From: Bacteroidales bacterium | GTDB taxonomy: Bacteria > Bacteroidota > Bacteroidia > Bacteroidales > UBA3824 | Assembly: GCA_017541145.1 (NCBI GenBank) | Contig: JAFXZT010000147.1 | Location: 30,809-94,808 of the forward strand | Reading direction: 5' to 3' | DNA length: 64,000 nucleotides | The notes under the pieces: generated by a model | Told to the model about the DNA's origin: nothing | Database searches by the model: none | The model's input: only the letters and a program-made list of their open reading frames with translations | Shown here: piece after piece, positions 8,159-17,686 of the stretch | Position numbering within the stretch: position 1 is the first letter of the stretch | How the letters are laid out: each line of letters opens with the position of its first letter | Translations under genes and position numbers: made by a program

Positions 8159-9577
8159 ATGAAATTAGATTTTCTCAAAAGTATTTTTCTCGATAATTTT
8201 GGATTCAAACCCACTGAAGATCAGGACAAAGCGATGGATTCGTTGTGCCGGTTTGTGTTGGAATCGCAAGAAGACAGTATTTTTTTGCTTTGCGGATATG
8301 CCGGTACGGGTAAAACAAGTTTGATGTCGGCTTTTGTGAAAACGCTCAATGATTTTCAAGTTAAAACCAAACTTATGGCGCCTACAGGTCGCGCTGCCAA
8401 GGTGTTTTCGCAGTTCGCTAAGAGCAAAGCTTTTACTATCCACAAGTCGATTTATATCCAACAATCGGGTATTGACGGAAAATTTCTTGTTAACAGAAAT
8501 CTTTGTTCCGACACCTTTTTTATAGTAGACGAAGCCTCGATGATAGCTCAGGGCGGCGGCGAGCTTAGCGCATTTGGTACGGGCAGACTTTTGGACGATC
8601 TTATTTCATACGTTTTTTCCGGTCACAATTGCAGACTTATATTAATAGGTGATACAGCGCAGTTGCCGCCGGTGGGAAGTCCGCTTTCGCCGGCGTTGGA
8701 CAAAGGTGAGTTGGAATGTTACGGCAAAACGGTTTACAATGCGTTGTTGTCCAATGTAGTACGTCAGGCATCGGAATCCGGCATATTATATAATGCTACA
8801 AGTCTGAGAAATCAGATTGACCGCGTATTGCCCGGCGAACTTGTAAAACCGCATCTTACTGTAACAAATTTTGATGATATTCAACGAATTACAGGTGCCG
8901 GATTATTGGAAAAACTTGAAAATTCTTACAGCAAATCGGGCGTGTTGGAAACTTTGGTTGTAACTCGTAGCAACAAAAACGCTAATATTTATAACAACGG
9001 TATCCGCAGCCGAATTTTCTGGCGTGAAGAAGAAATTACCAAAGGCGATATGATTATGGTGGTGAAAAATAATTATTTTTACGCCAAAGATATTGAAAAT
9101 CTGGATTTTATAGCAAACGGTGATATAGCAGAAGTTGTAAGAGTTGGGCGGGAGCAGTCGCTTTACGGGTTTCACTTTATAAATGTAGACCTGAAATTTC
9201 ACGATTACGACGGTCTGGAAATCTCGGCAAAAATCATAAAAGAATCAATTCAAAGCGAAGGTCCGTCGCTTACTGAAAAAGAAAATCAAGCTCTGTTTCA
9301 GGCAGTTATCGAAGATTATCAAGGCATGTCAAAAAAAGAGATGTACAAAGAATTGCGACAAAACGAATTTTTCAATGCCTTGCAAGTGAAATTTGCTTAC
9401 GCCGTTACATGTCACAAATCTCAGGGCGGACAGTGGAAAGAAGTTTATGTTGACCAAGGATATATTACCGAAGAAATGCTCGACCGAGAGTATTTACGGT
9501 GGTTATATACGGCTTTAACCCGTTCTACGGACAAAATTTACCTTGTAAACTTCAAACCGGAATTCTTTGAAAATTAA
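8159..9577 (+). CDS. RecD-like superfamily 1B DNA helicase
   Basis: A 472-aa ATP-dependent helicase of the RecD/Dda type that should translocate 5'-3' on single-stranded DNA. Seen: Walker A GYAGTGKT (46-53), Walker B-like FIVDEASMI, motif III GDTAQLPPVGSPLSP, and the C-terminal UvrD_C_2 motifs TCHKSQGGQWKEVYVD and YTALTRSTDKIYLV. It lacks the long N-terminus of RecD2 and the partners of RecBCD, so it is a stand-alone short helicase typical of Bacteroidetes. Likely in DNA repair or recombination; partner unknown. Confidence 0.85.
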   Translation: MKLDFLKSIFLDNFGFKPTEDQDKAMDSLCRFVLESQEDSIFLLCGYAGTGKTSLMSAFVKTLNDFQVKTKLMAPTGRAAKVFSQFAKSKAFTIHKSIYIQQSGIDGKFLVNRNLCSDTFFIVDEASMIAQGGGELSAFGTGRLLDDLISYVFSGHNCRLILIGDTAQLPPVGSPLSPALDKGELECYGKTVYNALLSNVVRQASESGILYNATSLRNQIDRVLPGELVKPHLTVTNFDDIQRITGAGLLEKLENSYSKSGVLETLVVTRSNKNANIYNNGIRSRIFWREEEITKGDMIMVVKNNYFYAKDIENLDFIANGDIAEVVRVGREQSLYGFHFINVDLKFHDYDGLEISAKIIKESIQSEGPSLTEKENQALFQAVIEDYQGMSKKEMYKELRQNEFFNALQVKFAYAVTCHKSQGGQWKEVYVDQGYITEEMLDREYLRWLYTALTRSTDKIYLVNFKPEFFEN

Positions 9578-9625
9578 AGCATTGAAAAAAACTTTGAAAA
9601 ATATTGCAAAAAAACTCGAAAAAAA

Positions 9626-9657
9626 TTTGGTGGTTATAAAAAAACACCATAATTTTG
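9626..9657 (+). promoter_or_regulatory. Promoter of tRNA-Arg
   Basis: TTTG (9626-9629), 20 bp, TAATTTTG (9650-9657): the Bacteroidetes -33/-7 pattern, 23 bp ahead of the tRNA 5' end. Confidence 0.75.
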
Positions 9658-9680
9658 TATCCGTAAAATAAAAACAACGA

Positions 9681-9754
9681 GGTCCGGTAGCTCAGCTGGA
9701 TAGAGCAACAGCCTTCTAAGCTGTGGGTCGTGCGTTCGAATCGCACCCGGATCA
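9681..9754 (+). tRNA. tRNA-Arg (anticodon TCT)
   Basis: Full cloverleaf. Acceptor GGTCCGG pairs with CCGGATC (one G-U), discriminator A. Anticodon stem ACAGC/GCTGT with loop CTTCTAA gives anticodon TCT, reading AGA. T arm contains GTTCGAATC. CCA is not encoded, so it depends on the CCA-adding enzyme. Confidence 0.95.
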
Positions 9755-9767
9755 CGAAAATGTTTTC

Positions 9768-9803
9768 AAGTCTCTTGTTTTAATCGGCAAGAGACTTTTT
9801 TTT
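9768..9803 (+). terminator. Terminator after tRNA-Arg
   Basis: Stem AAGTCTCTTG (9768-9777) and CAAGAGACTT (9788-9797), followed by a run of T. It closes the tRNA transcript. Confidence 0.88.
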
Positions 9804-9935
9804 ATCCGTAAGTTTCCTTTTTTTTAACATCAAAATTCTTACTTTTTTATTTCTATTTCGTTCTAATTGATATGTTGTTACGATTTGTAACAAAAAAAAA
9901 GTTACAAAAATCAAATGTTCATAAAAAAAAAATTC

Positions 9936-9943
9936 TATATTTG
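9936..9943 (+). promoter_or_regulatory. Putative -7 element for the S41 protease gene
   Basis: TATATTTG matches TAnnTTTG and lies 75 bp ahead of the first start codon. I see no clear TTG box at the expected spacing, so this is only a partial promoter match. Confidence 0.4.
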
Positions 9944-10018
9944 TAATTTGTTAGTTTAATATAACAAACAAAAATTTGATCGCTATATAATATTTACCTA
10001 TAAAACAAAAATGATATC

Positions 10019-12154
10019 ATGTCTATTGATTATCAAGACGATAAAGAAACGAAAAGAAATAAAATAATGAAAGCAATATTAAAAGTTAGTGCCGTGGTTT
10101 TGGCTGTAGCTCTTATAGAAGTTGCGTTTAAACCACTGAAATTCTATTCAGCATCCGAGCGTGAAAAAGTGATTTTTTCATTTGTAGGTCAATCTTTACA
10201 AACTGCTCATTACGAGAGTATTACATTCGATGATGCGTTTTCATCCAAGATTTTCGACGAGTATATGGAAAAATTGGATTACGGAAAACGTTACTTTTTG
10301 AAATCAGATATCGAGGAGTTTGAAAAATACAGATATAAAATTGATAATGCCATCAAAACCACTGATTTTGAGTTTTATAATTTGGTGACATCTGTTATTA
10401 AAAAGCGTCAGGATCAGGCAAAATCATATTGGGAAGAGGCTCTTGCCGGTGATTTTGATTTTTCAGTTGATGAATACATCCAAACCGAGCCTGATTCTCT
10501 TCAATATTGCGAAAGTGAGGCGGCTTTGAAAGATTATTGGAGAAAAATTGCAAAACTTGCCGTACTCGAAAGATATTGCGATCTTGTTGATGCTCAAGAT
10601 ACTGCAATCGCTAAGAAAGATACTTCTTATACCGTAAAATCTCTTGACGAACTCAAAAAAGACGCAATCAACAGTGTGAAAGAGCAAAAACGTTTTTACA
10701 ATTTCAAAGACAAAGATTGGTTGTCGTTTTTCTTGAATTCTATTGTTGCAGCTTGCGACCCTCATTCGGAATTTTTCATGCCGGACGACAAAACTAATTT
10801 TGACATCTCGATGTCAGGCAAGTTTGAAGGCATTGGAGCAACACTTCAGAGCCGCAACGGTCAAACTAAAGTTGTTGATATCATTCCCGGAAGTGCCAGC
10901 TGGCGACAAGGCGAACTCGAAGTCAACGATGTAATTCAAAAAGTTGGTCAGGGTGACAACGAACCGATTGATATTACAAATATGGAATTGGACGATGTTG
11001 TAAAAATGGTTCGCGGTAAAAAAGGTTCTACTGTAAAACTTACTGTTAAAAAAATAGATGGTACTGTAAAAGTGATTCCAATTGAACGTGATGTTGTAGT
11101 AATCGAAGAAACTTACGCAAAATCTTCAATTCTTACTTCGCCGGACGGAAAAACCAGAGTCGGATATATTTATTTGCCGAAATTTTATGCTGACTTCAAT
11201 GATAAAAACGGTCGTTTTTGCAGCAAAGATGTTAAAACCGAACTTGAAAAACTCAATCGCGAAAACGTTGACGGTGTGGTACTTGATTTAAGAAACAATG
11301 GCGGCGGCAGTCTTTCTGACGTTGTTGACATGTCGGGATTGTTTATCGAAAAAGGTCCTATCGTTCAGGTAAAAACCAAAGACGGTTTAACAAGACAACT
11401 TTCCGACAAGAGTTCCGAAATCTATTATTCAGGTCCGCTTGTAGTGATGGTAAACAGTTTCAGTGCATCGGCTTCTGAAATTTTGTCTGCCGCAATGCAA
11501 GATTACGACCGTGCAATCATCATGGGTAGCGAATCTTCTTACGGAAAAGGTACAGTACAAAGTATTTACGATTTTGACAATTTCTTACCTAATAACAACG
11601 ATATCAAGCCGTTGGGTGCTATCAAAATCACAATTCAGAAATTCTATCGTATCAATGGCGGTACTACACAGCTTCGTGGTGTAATTCCGGATATTATTGT
11701 GCCTGATTCTTATTCATATTTGAAAGTAGGAGAGAAGGAAACACACAATCCGTTGCCTTACGATGAAATTTCCAAGGCTGATTATATGACTTGGGAACAT
11801 TCTTACAGAAAGAAAAAAGTGGTGTCAAACTCAAAAGATCGTATCAAAAATAATCCGATTTTCAAACAAATTGACGAAAATGCCAAACGTTTGAAAGCTC
11901 GCAGCGATCAATCTTTGTTTACACTTAATATAGAAAAGTATCGCGATGAGCAGCGTGCTCTCAAGATTGAAGCTGACAAATTCTCTAATATCGGTAAAGA
12001 CAAAACCGGTCTCAAGGCTTCATATTTGGCTGCTGACAAAAAATCTGTTGCTAACGATACTGTTAAGGCTCAGAAGTTTACACGTTGGTTCGGCGATTTG
12101 GAAAAAGATATTTACCTTTTGGAAGCTACCAATGTAATCGGAGATATGAAGTAA
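10019..12154 (+). CDS. prc: Carboxy-terminal processing protease (S41, Prc/Tsp type)
   Basis: A 711-aa periplasmic serine protease acting on protein C-termini. One N-terminal hydrophobic anchor (about 20-38). A PDZ domain begins around 265 (FEGIGATLQSRNGQTKVVD, PGSASWRQGELEVNDVI). The S41 domain has VVLDLRNNGGGSL, then FSASASE with probable nucleophile Ser484, and the base Lys510 in SSYGKGTVQ, aligned by eye with E. coli Prc S430/K455. A C-terminal extension of about 130 residues matches the Tsp family. An alternative start at Met17 (10067) gives a shorter, neater signal anchor. Confidence 0.9.
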   Translation: MSIDYQDDKETKRNKIMKAILKVSAVVLAVALIEVAFKPLKFYSASEREKVIFSFVGQSLQTAHYESITFDDAFSSKIFDEYMEKLDYGKRYFLKSDIEEFEKYRYKIDNAIKTTDFEFYNLVTSVIKKRQDQAKSYWEEALAGDFDFSVDEYIQTEPDSLQYCESEAALKDYWRKIAKLAVLERYCDLVDAQDTAIAKKDTSYTVKSLDELKKDAINSVKEQKRFYNFKDKDWLSFFLNSIVAACDPHSEFFMPDDKTNFDISMSGKFEGIGATLQSRNGQTKVVDIIPGSASWRQGELEVNDVIQKVGQGDNEPIDITNMELDDVVKMVRGKKGSTVKLTVKKIDGTVKVIPIERDVVVIEETYAKSSILTSPDGKTRVGYIYLPKFYADFNDKNGRFCSKDVKTELEKLNRENVDGVVLDLRNNGGGSLSDVVDMSGLFIEKGPIVQVKTKDGLTRQLSDKSSEIYYSGPLVVMVNSFSASASEILSAAMQDYDRAIIMGSESSYGKGTVQSIYDFDNFLPNNNDIKPLGAIKITIQKFYRINGGTTQLRGVIPDIIVPDSYSYLKVGEKETHNPLPYDEISKADYMTWEHSYRKKKVVSNSKDRIKNNPIFKQIDENAKRLKARSDQSLFTLNIEKYRDEQRALKIEADKFSNIGKDKTGLKASYLAADKKSVANDTVKAQKFTRWFGDLEKDIYLLEATNVIGDMK

Positions 12155-12186
12155 CAGAAATTTTAAATTAATTTCATTTAAAGCTA

Positions 12187-12217
12187 TTGATACAATGCTA
12201 TTTTATTCAGACCTTTG
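12187..12217 (+). promoter_or_regulatory. Putative promoter of pyruvate kinase
   Basis: TTG (12187-12189), 20 bp, GACCTTTG (12210-12217), one mismatch to TAnnTTTG. Transcription would start near 12223. That excludes the upstream TTG codon at 12215 and supports ATG 12272 as the pyk start. Confidence 0.55.
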
Positions 12218-12271
12218 TACCGCATTCAAAAGTCGAATAATTTTATAAAATCAACAAACAATCATAATTTT

Positions 12272-13696
12272 ATGCAAAAGCAGAAATTAACAAAAATAGT
12301 TGCAACGATTTCGGACAGACGTTGCGACATCAATTTCATTAAGCAGCTTTACGATGCCGGCATGAACGTTGCCCGTATCAATACTGCTCACGCTGAATTT
12401 GATGCTACACGTCAGATGATAGCAAATATCAGAAATGTATCAAAATCAATTGCAATTCTTATAGATACAAAAGGTCCGGAAATTCGTACCACAGAAGCCG
12501 CTGAGGGTTACGAAGTTACAGCCGGTGAGTATGTTTATTTCTTAGGCGATACCGAAAAAGTATCAGAAAACGGTGTAATTTATGTAAATTTCGTAGGTTT
12601 TGAGAAAGAAATTCCTCTTGGAACAAAAATTCTTATTGACGACGGCGACATCGCATTCAAGGCTGAAGCTAGAGATGAGCATGGTTTGAAATGCAAGGTT
12701 TTGAATTCCGGTAAAATCAAATCTCACAAGAGTGTAAACGTTCCGGGTGTTCCAATCAACTTGCCGGCTCTCAGCGAAAAAGATAAAAAGTTTATTAAAC
12801 TTGCTATCGAAGAAGACATTACATTTATTGCGCATTCTTTTGTAAGAAGCAAAGAAGATGTAATTGCAATTCAGAAAATACTTGACAAACACAATTCAAA
12901 AATAAAAATCATTGCAAAAATCGAGAATCAACAAGGTGTTGACAATATCGAAGAAATTCTCGACCATGCGTACGGCATCATGATTGCCCGTGGCGATTTG
13001 GGAATAGAGATCGAGGCAGAAAGAATTCCGGCTATTCAGAAGGAACTCAACAAAAAAGCTATCGAACATCTCAAACCGGTAATCGTTGCTACTCAGATGC
13101 TTCACACCATGATTAACAATCCGCGTCCTACACGTGCCGAAGTTTCCGACGTTGCAAACGCAATTTACGACGGTGCCGATGCAGTGATGCTTTCGGGTGA
13201 AACTGCTTCAGGTTCGTATCCGGTGGAAGCCGTTATGACAATGAGCAAAATCGCTGTTGAAGTAGAAAGAATCAAAGAAAAACTCAAGGAAAACACTCAT
13301 CCTGTTCATGTTAAGAGCGAAATTTCTGAATTTTTGTCAAAAACAGCTGTTCACGCTTCAGTAGAATTGGATGCAAGATGTATTATTGCCGATTCGTTCT
13401 CAGGAACTACAATCCGCAACCTTGCAGCTTATCGCGGTGCAAAACCGATTTATGCGATGTGTTACAACGAAAATACAGTTCGCGAGTTGGCACTTTCTTA
13501 CGGCGTTTATGCTCACAGCGTAAGACTCAACCGCTCGGCTGACGATTTTATTCAGAGTTCAATTTCTTTCGTACTCAACAAGGGATTTGCTGAAATCGAC
13601 GACAAAGTAATCCTCTTGGCAGGTAGTTTCGGTAAAGGAAATTCGGCTACTCTCATCGAAATCAATTACTGTAGCAATCTTATTAAAAGATATTAA
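12272..13696 (+). CDS. pyk: Pyruvate kinase
   Basis: A 474-aa glycolytic enzyme converting phosphoenolpyruvate and ADP to pyruvate and ATP. Seen: N-terminal TKIVATISDRR, DTKGPEIRT (nucleotide/metal site), IIAKIEN with the catalytic lysine, IARGDLGIE, and the signature ATQMLHTMINNPRPTRAE followed by DGADAVMLSGETA. The C-terminal alpha/beta domain (SFSGTTIRNLAAYR) is present. The longer reading frame opens with TTG at 12215, but ATG 12272 starts directly at the conserved N-terminus and lies downstream of the promoter match, so it is preferred. Confidence 0.95.
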   Translation: MQKQKLTKIVATISDRRCDINFIKQLYDAGMNVARINTAHAEFDATRQMIANIRNVSKSIAILIDTKGPEIRTTEAAEGYEVTAGEYVYFLGDTEKVSENGVIYVNFVGFEKEIPLGTKILIDDGDIAFKAEARDEHGLKCKVLNSGKIKSHKSVNVPGVPINLPALSEKDKKFIKLAIEEDITFIAHSFVRSKEDVIAIQKILDKHNSKIKIIAKIENQQGVDNIEEILDHAYGIMIARGDLGIEIEAERIPAIQKELNKKAIEHLKPVIVATQMLHTMINNPRPTRAEVSDVANAIYDGADAVMLSGETASGSYPVEAVMTMSKIAVEVERIKEKLKENTHPVHVKSEISEFLSKTAVHASVELDARCIIADSFSGTTIRNLAAYRGAKPIYAMCYNENTVRELALSYGVYAHSVRLNRSADDFIQSSISFVLNKGFAEIDDKVILLAGSFGKGNSATLIEINYCSNLIKRY

Positions 13697-13719
13697 TCGT
13701 TTAATTCTTATAAATTAAT

Positions 13720-13770
13720 CTAACGGACTGACAGAGAAGAATTTCTTTATCAGTCCGTTTTCTTTTTTTT
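13720..13770 (+). terminator. Terminator after pyk
   Basis: Stem AACGGACTGA (13722-13731) and TCAGTCCGTT (13750-13759), with inner pairing AAGAA/TTCTT, followed by TTCTTTTTTTT. It separates pyk from the convergent antiporter gene. Confidence 0.88.
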
Positions 13771-13772
13771 AA

Positions 13773-15242
13773 CTATTTTTCTGTACCGGTTTCAACCTCT
13801 TCCGCGGAAATTTCTTCAGGAGATTTTTGATGAATTTTCCATCCGAAAATTGCATGAATCAGACTCATTAACGGGCTCAGCAAGTTGAAAAAACAGTAAG
13901 GCAAGTAAACCAAAGTTGCTACGCCCAAAACCGTACTTTGTGTCATGCCGCAAGTATTCCACGGTACAAGAACCGAAGTAACGGTTGCACTGTCTTCGCA
14001 AGTTCTTGATAACAAACGATTTTCGTAACCTTGTTTCTTGTATTCGTCTTTAAACATGTTGGCTGTAAGAATAATCGAAATATATTGATCGCCGGTTGCA
14101 ACATTCATCATCAATGCGTTGGAAATTGTAGAGAAAACAAGTCCGACACGGGTTTTCATAATTTTTCTGAAAATTGCAGTAATAAAACATTGCAACATCC
14201 CGCTTTGATTCATCGCCGCACCAAAACATACAGCGCAGAGTATCAACCAAATAGTGTTCAACATTCCTGACATCCCGGAAGTAGAAACCAATTCGGAAAG
14301 AAGTTCGTTGTTGATTTTGATATTTGTTTTATCAGAAATTGCAGTAAAAACGCCTTTGAACATCTCGCTTGCTCCATTTCCGCCGCCAATTTCTGCAATT
14401 ATCTGAGGTTGAAGTATTAACGCCGAAATTGATGCCGCAAGTGTTGAAACAAATAAAACAATCAGCGCAGGAGCTTTTTTGTAAATCAAAATTCCGGTAA
14501 TTACGGGTACAATCATTGTAAAAATCGAAATATTAAAAGTTTCGTCTAATGCAGAAAGATAACCTGTAAAATCCTGAGCTGATGATTCTCCCATAAAAAA
14601 TCCGGCTACAAAAAATATAATAAGTGTAATCGCAATAGCAGGAACAGTTGTGTTAAGCATGTATTTAATATGGTCAAACAATTTTGTACCGCTAATCGAT
14701 GATGCCAACACTGTGGTATCGCTCAGCGGTGAAATTTTGTCACCGAAATACGCGCCGGAAATAATCGCTCCGGCAATCCAACCGTCGGAAAATCCTTCTG
14801 CTCTGCCGATTCCCAAAAGCGCGATTCCGATTGTAGCAATTGTTGTCCACGACGAACCCGTTACGATAGAAACCAATCCGCTGATGATGCACGCTGTAAA
14901 AAGAAAAATTTGCGGTGAAATAATTTGCAATCCATAATATATAAGTGTCGGAACAATTCCGCTAACCATCCAAGTGCCTGACATCGCGCCGATTAGCAAA
15001 AGTATAAAAATAGAAACAGAAGTGTCTGCTATGTTTTTCTTGAGAGCTTTTTCATGATCGTTCCATGTTGCTTTGTATTTCAAAATGCTTATAGTCAAGC
15101 AAATACCAGTAGCAATCAAAAGGCAAATTTGAGAAGCTCCGTTTAGTGCGTCCGTTCCAAAAATATCTAGTCCGATGAATAAAAGTACAATAAGAGACGC
15201 GATCGGAATCGCGCTAAACAATGGTGTGGGTTTTTGTTGCAT
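13773..15242 (-). CDS. nhaC: Na+/H+ antiporter, NhaC family
   Basis: A 489-aa integral membrane protein with about 11-13 hydrophobic segments. Family-typical stretches include GAMSGTWMVSGIVPTLIYYG, SGLVSIVTGSSWTTIATIG, SGAYFGDKISPLSDTTVLASS and the later VPWNTCGMTQSTVLGV. The NhaC family exchanges sodium for protons (some members exchange malate/lactate), helping pH and sodium homeostasis. Single-gene transcript, convergent with pyk, divergent from fmt. A TACTTTTG box at 15264-15271 (minus strand) may be its -7 element. Confidence 0.88.
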   Translation of the reverse strand: MQQKPTPLFSAIPIASLIVLLFIGLDIFGTDALNGASQICLLIATGICLTISILKYKATWNDHEKALKKNIADTSVSIFILLLIGAMSGTWMVSGIVPTLIYYGLQIISPQIFLFTACIISGLVSIVTGSSWTTIATIGIALLGIGRAEGFSDGWIAGAIISGAYFGDKISPLSDTTVLASSISGTKLFDHIKYMLNTTVPAIAITLIIFFVAGFFMGESSAQDFTGYLSALDETFNISIFTMIVPVITGILIYKKAPALIVLFVSTLAASISALILQPQIIAEIGGGNGASEMFKGVFTAISDKTNIKINNELLSELVSTSGMSGMLNTIWLILCAVCFGAAMNQSGMLQCFITAIFRKIMKTRVGLVFSTISNALMMNVATGDQYISIILTANMFKDEYKKQGYENRLLSRTCEDSATVTSVLVPWNTCGMTQSTVLGVATLVYLPYCFFNLLSPLMSLIHAIFGWKIHQKSPEEISAEEVETGTEK

Positions 15243-15368
15243 AATTATTCTTTAAATTTTTTGCAAAAGTATAAATATTATGAGTAACTAAATATAAATT
15301 CGTGTTTTTTTACGCTAATTGAAAATTATTTTTGTGTAAAAAAATTTCCGAAGTTGAAGATTGGATAT

Positions 15369-15376
15369 TATCTTTG
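15369..15376 (+). promoter_or_regulatory. -7 element for fmt
   Basis: TATCTTTG, a full TAnnTTTG match, 20 bp before the start codon. No convincing TTG box at 19-21 bp. Confidence 0.45.
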
Positions 15377-15395
15377 CACAAAAATTAAGTAAAAA

Positions 15396-16343
15396 ATGAC
15401 AAAAGAAGAGTTGAGGATAATATACATGGGTACTCCTGATTTTGCAGTTGGCCCGCTTAAAACTTTGATTGATAATAAGTTTAATATTGTTGCAGTAATT
15501 ACCGGACCTGATCGTCCACAAGGTCGCGGTCGCAAGGTAATTCCGTCTCCGGTGAAACAGTTTGCAGTGGAACACAACATTCCGGTTCTTCAGCCCGAAA
15601 AACTTAAAAATCCTGAGTTTGTCGAAGAATTAAAATCTTACAATGCTGATTTACAAATCGTTGTTGCATTTAGAATGCTTCCGGAAATTGTTTGGGACAT
15701 GCCTAAATACGGAACATTCAACCTTCATGCTGCGCTTTTGCCGCAATACAGAGGTGCCGCTCCGATAAATTGGGCGGTTATCAACGGCGAAACAAAAACC
15801 GGTGTTACAACATTTTTCCTTGACAAAGATATCGATACCGGTAAAGTAATTCTTCAAAAGGAAGTTGATATCCTTGATTCTGACAATTGCGGAACAATTC
15901 ACGACAAATTGATGGAGGTAGGTCAAGAACTTGTAAAAGAGACAGTTGAAAAACTTTTGGCTGATGATTTGCAACCTATTCCGCAAGAAAAATTGATTAC
16001 CGATGGCATGGTTTTGAAAAATGCTCCGAAGATTTTCAAAGAAGATTGCAGACTTGATTTTACAAAAGATGCAGTTTCGTTGAGAAATCTTGTACGCGGT
16101 CTTAGTCCTTATCCTACAGCTTTTACAACAATTAAAGTGAAAGATAAAGAGTTGAGCCTCAAGATTTTTGAGTGTGAAACCGAAATTTGTGATGTAACAG
16201 ACACACCGGGAACATTGAAAACGGACAACAAAACATTTTTAAAAATTTCATGTAAAAATGGATATTTAAAACTTACTGATATTCAGATAGAAGGTAAGAA
16301 ACGAATGAAAATTTCTGACTTTTTGAACGGATTTAAATTTTGA
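15396..16343 (+). CDS. fmt: Methionyl-tRNA formyltransferase
   Basis: A 315-aa enzyme that formylates initiator Met-tRNA using 10-formyl-tetrahydrofolate. Seen: N-terminal IIYMGTPDFAVGPL, the flexible basic loop GPDRPQGRGRKVIPSPVK, the active-site box FNLHAALLPQYRGAAPINWA (Asn and His present; Ala in place of the more usual Ser before LLP), and FFLDKDIDTG with the catalytic Asp. The C-terminal tRNA-binding domain follows. It is monocistronic and followed by two tRNA-Glu genes. Confidence 0.95.
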   Translation: MTKEELRIIYMGTPDFAVGPLKTLIDNKFNIVAVITGPDRPQGRGRKVIPSPVKQFAVEHNIPVLQPEKLKNPEFVEELKSYNADLQIVVAFRMLPEIVWDMPKYGTFNLHAALLPQYRGAAPINWAVINGETKTGVTTFFLDKDIDTGKVILQKEVDILDSDNCGTIHDKLMEVGQELVKETVEKLLADDLQPIPQEKLITDGMVLKNAPKIFKEDCRLDFTKDAVSLRNLVRGLSPYPTAFTTIKVKDKELSLKIFECETEICDVTDTPGTLKTDNKTFLKISCKNGYLKLTDIQIEGKKRMKISDFLNGFKF

Positions 16344-16369
16344 AATTTAAAAAATAGTATTTACCTTTG
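16338..16369 (+). promoter_or_regulatory. Promoter of the tRNA-Glu pair
   Basis: TTTTG ending at 16342, 19 bp, TACCTTTG (16362-16369), 33 bp ahead of the first tRNA. The -33 box overlaps the end of fmt. Confidence 0.75.
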
Positions 16370-16402
16370 CTACGTCTTAAAAAATCGAGACAAAGGTTTT
16401 TT

Positions 16403-16474
16403 GGCCCTATCTTCTAACGGTTAGGAAATCAGATTCTCAATCTGGGAATTGGGGTTCGATTCCCCATGGGGCTA
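16403..16474 (+). tRNA. tRNA-Glu (anticodon CTC), copy 1
   Basis: Acceptor GGCCCTA/TGGGGCT with discriminator A. Anticodon stem TCAGA/TCTGG and loop TTCTCAA give CTC, reading GAG. T arm TGGGG/CCCCA. CCA not encoded. Identical in all 72 nt to the copy at 16504. Confidence 0.93.
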
Positions 16475-16503
16475 CTTTAGTGGTTAGTAATTTGTATTGT
16501 GTT

Positions 16504-16575
16504 GGCCCTATCTTCTAACGGTTAGGAAATCAGATTCTCAATCTGGGAATTGGGGTTCGATTCCCCATGGGGCTA
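16504..16575 (+). tRNA. tRNA-Glu (anticodon CTC), copy 2
   Basis: Second identical copy, 29 bp after the first and presumably from the same precursor. Same structure and anticodon. Confidence 0.93.
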
Positions 16576-16579
16576 CAAA

Positions 16580-16618
16580 AAAACGCATCAAGAAGTAATT
16601 TTTGATGCGTTTTTTGTT
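16580..16618. terminator. Bidirectional terminator between tRNA-Glu and nudC
   Basis: Stem AACGCATCAA (16582-16591) and TTGATGCGTT (16602-16611), A tract on the left and T tract on the right, so it can serve both the tRNA operon and the convergent nudC. Confidence 0.88.
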
Positions 16619-16634
16619 TTTATTGCGGTTGGTT

Positions 16635-17387
16635 TTAAAACTTGTCACGATTGTCAATCCAGTAATCAATCAGCATTCTTGCCATTGAAATTTTTGTAGG
16701 AATTACCGGCAATTCTCCGCGTTTAAACCATTTACAATCAGAGAGTTCTTCTTCTTGAATTTTGATTTCGCCGCTTTCGTATTCTGCAAAAAATCCAATC
16801 ATTTCCTGATTCGGATAAGGCCATGGTTGAGATGCAAAGTATTTGATATTCTTGATATTAAGATTGGTTTCTTCTTTTACTTCGCGTTTGATACATTCTT
16901 CAAGGCTTTCTCCGGTTTCCAAAAATCCGGCTGTAAGACCGTAAAATGTTCCTCTAAAACCGTAACCTTTTGACAATAGAATTTCGTCTTTACCTTTGTA
17001 AATCAGCACAATAACGGCAGGATTGATTCGTGGCCAAATTTCTTTTCCACAGTTGTTGCATTTTTTACTGATAGGCGAGGAGTACTCCATTTTTCCGCCG
17101 CAAATGCTGCAAAATCTGATTGTTGCATCAAAATTTACCAATTCTGAAAATTTTCCGGCTTTGTAGTGAATTTCTTTGTTGAGGATGTCGTAAGATTTTC
17201 TTAATCCGATAAATTCAAAACCTTGCGGCGCATTTTCTTCGGAAAGAAATCCGGAACAATTATCATCTAATTCAAAAATATTGTTGCCTTTCTGGCATTC
17301 TAAAGGTGGATTTTCAGAAACCGGAATTTCGTTGTTTTTCAACAAAATTTCGTTTTTTGAATTGAATATAAACCAATTTTTTACCAT
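16635..17387 (-). CDS. nudC: NAD(H) pyrophosphatase, NudC family
   Basis: A 250-aa Nudix enzyme that cleaves NADH to NMNH and AMP; the family also removes NAD caps from RNA. Seen: an N-terminal domain, zinc ribbon CSICGG...KKCNNCGK (four Cys), WPRINPAVI, the Nudix box starting GFLETGESLEECI then REVKEETNL, and the NudC hallmark SQPWPYPNQEM. The last box residue is Asn where most have Gly; the catalytic REVxEE glutamates are intact. Convergent with the tRNA-Glu pair. A TACTTTTG box at 17410-17417 (minus strand) may drive it. Confidence 0.88.
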   Translation of the reverse strand: MVKNWFIFNSKNEILLKNNEIPVSENPPLECQKGNNIFELDDNCSGFLSEENAPQGFEFIGLRKSYDILNKEIHYKAGKFSELVNFDATIRFCSICGGKMEYSSPISKKCNNCGKEIWPRINPAVIVLIYKGKDEILLSKGYGFRGTFYGLTAGFLETGESLEECIKREVKEETNLNIKNIKYFASQPWPYPNQEMIGFFAEYESGEIKIQEEELSDCKWFKRGELPVIPTKISMARMLIDYWIDNRDKF

Positions 17388-17686
17388 TTTTTATAATTTT
17401 TGTCGATAACAAAAGTATAATTTTTTTGTGTTTGTTGTAAGAAAAAACGGAATAAAATTTTTGTCGGAACAGTTCTTTGTGTCCGCTCTGAAAATATTTA
17501 TATGTTTTTTAATCGTAATAATTTAACCTGTAAAAGTAAAATCATAAACATCTTTGATTATCAATTAATTCCGTGTTACAATAATCAGACAAAAAAACTT
17601 TGAAAAAAAGTTTGAAAAAATGTTTCAGTTATAAAAAAAATATTTAAATTTGGCATTAATAATTATTGATAATTAATTGCTATAAA

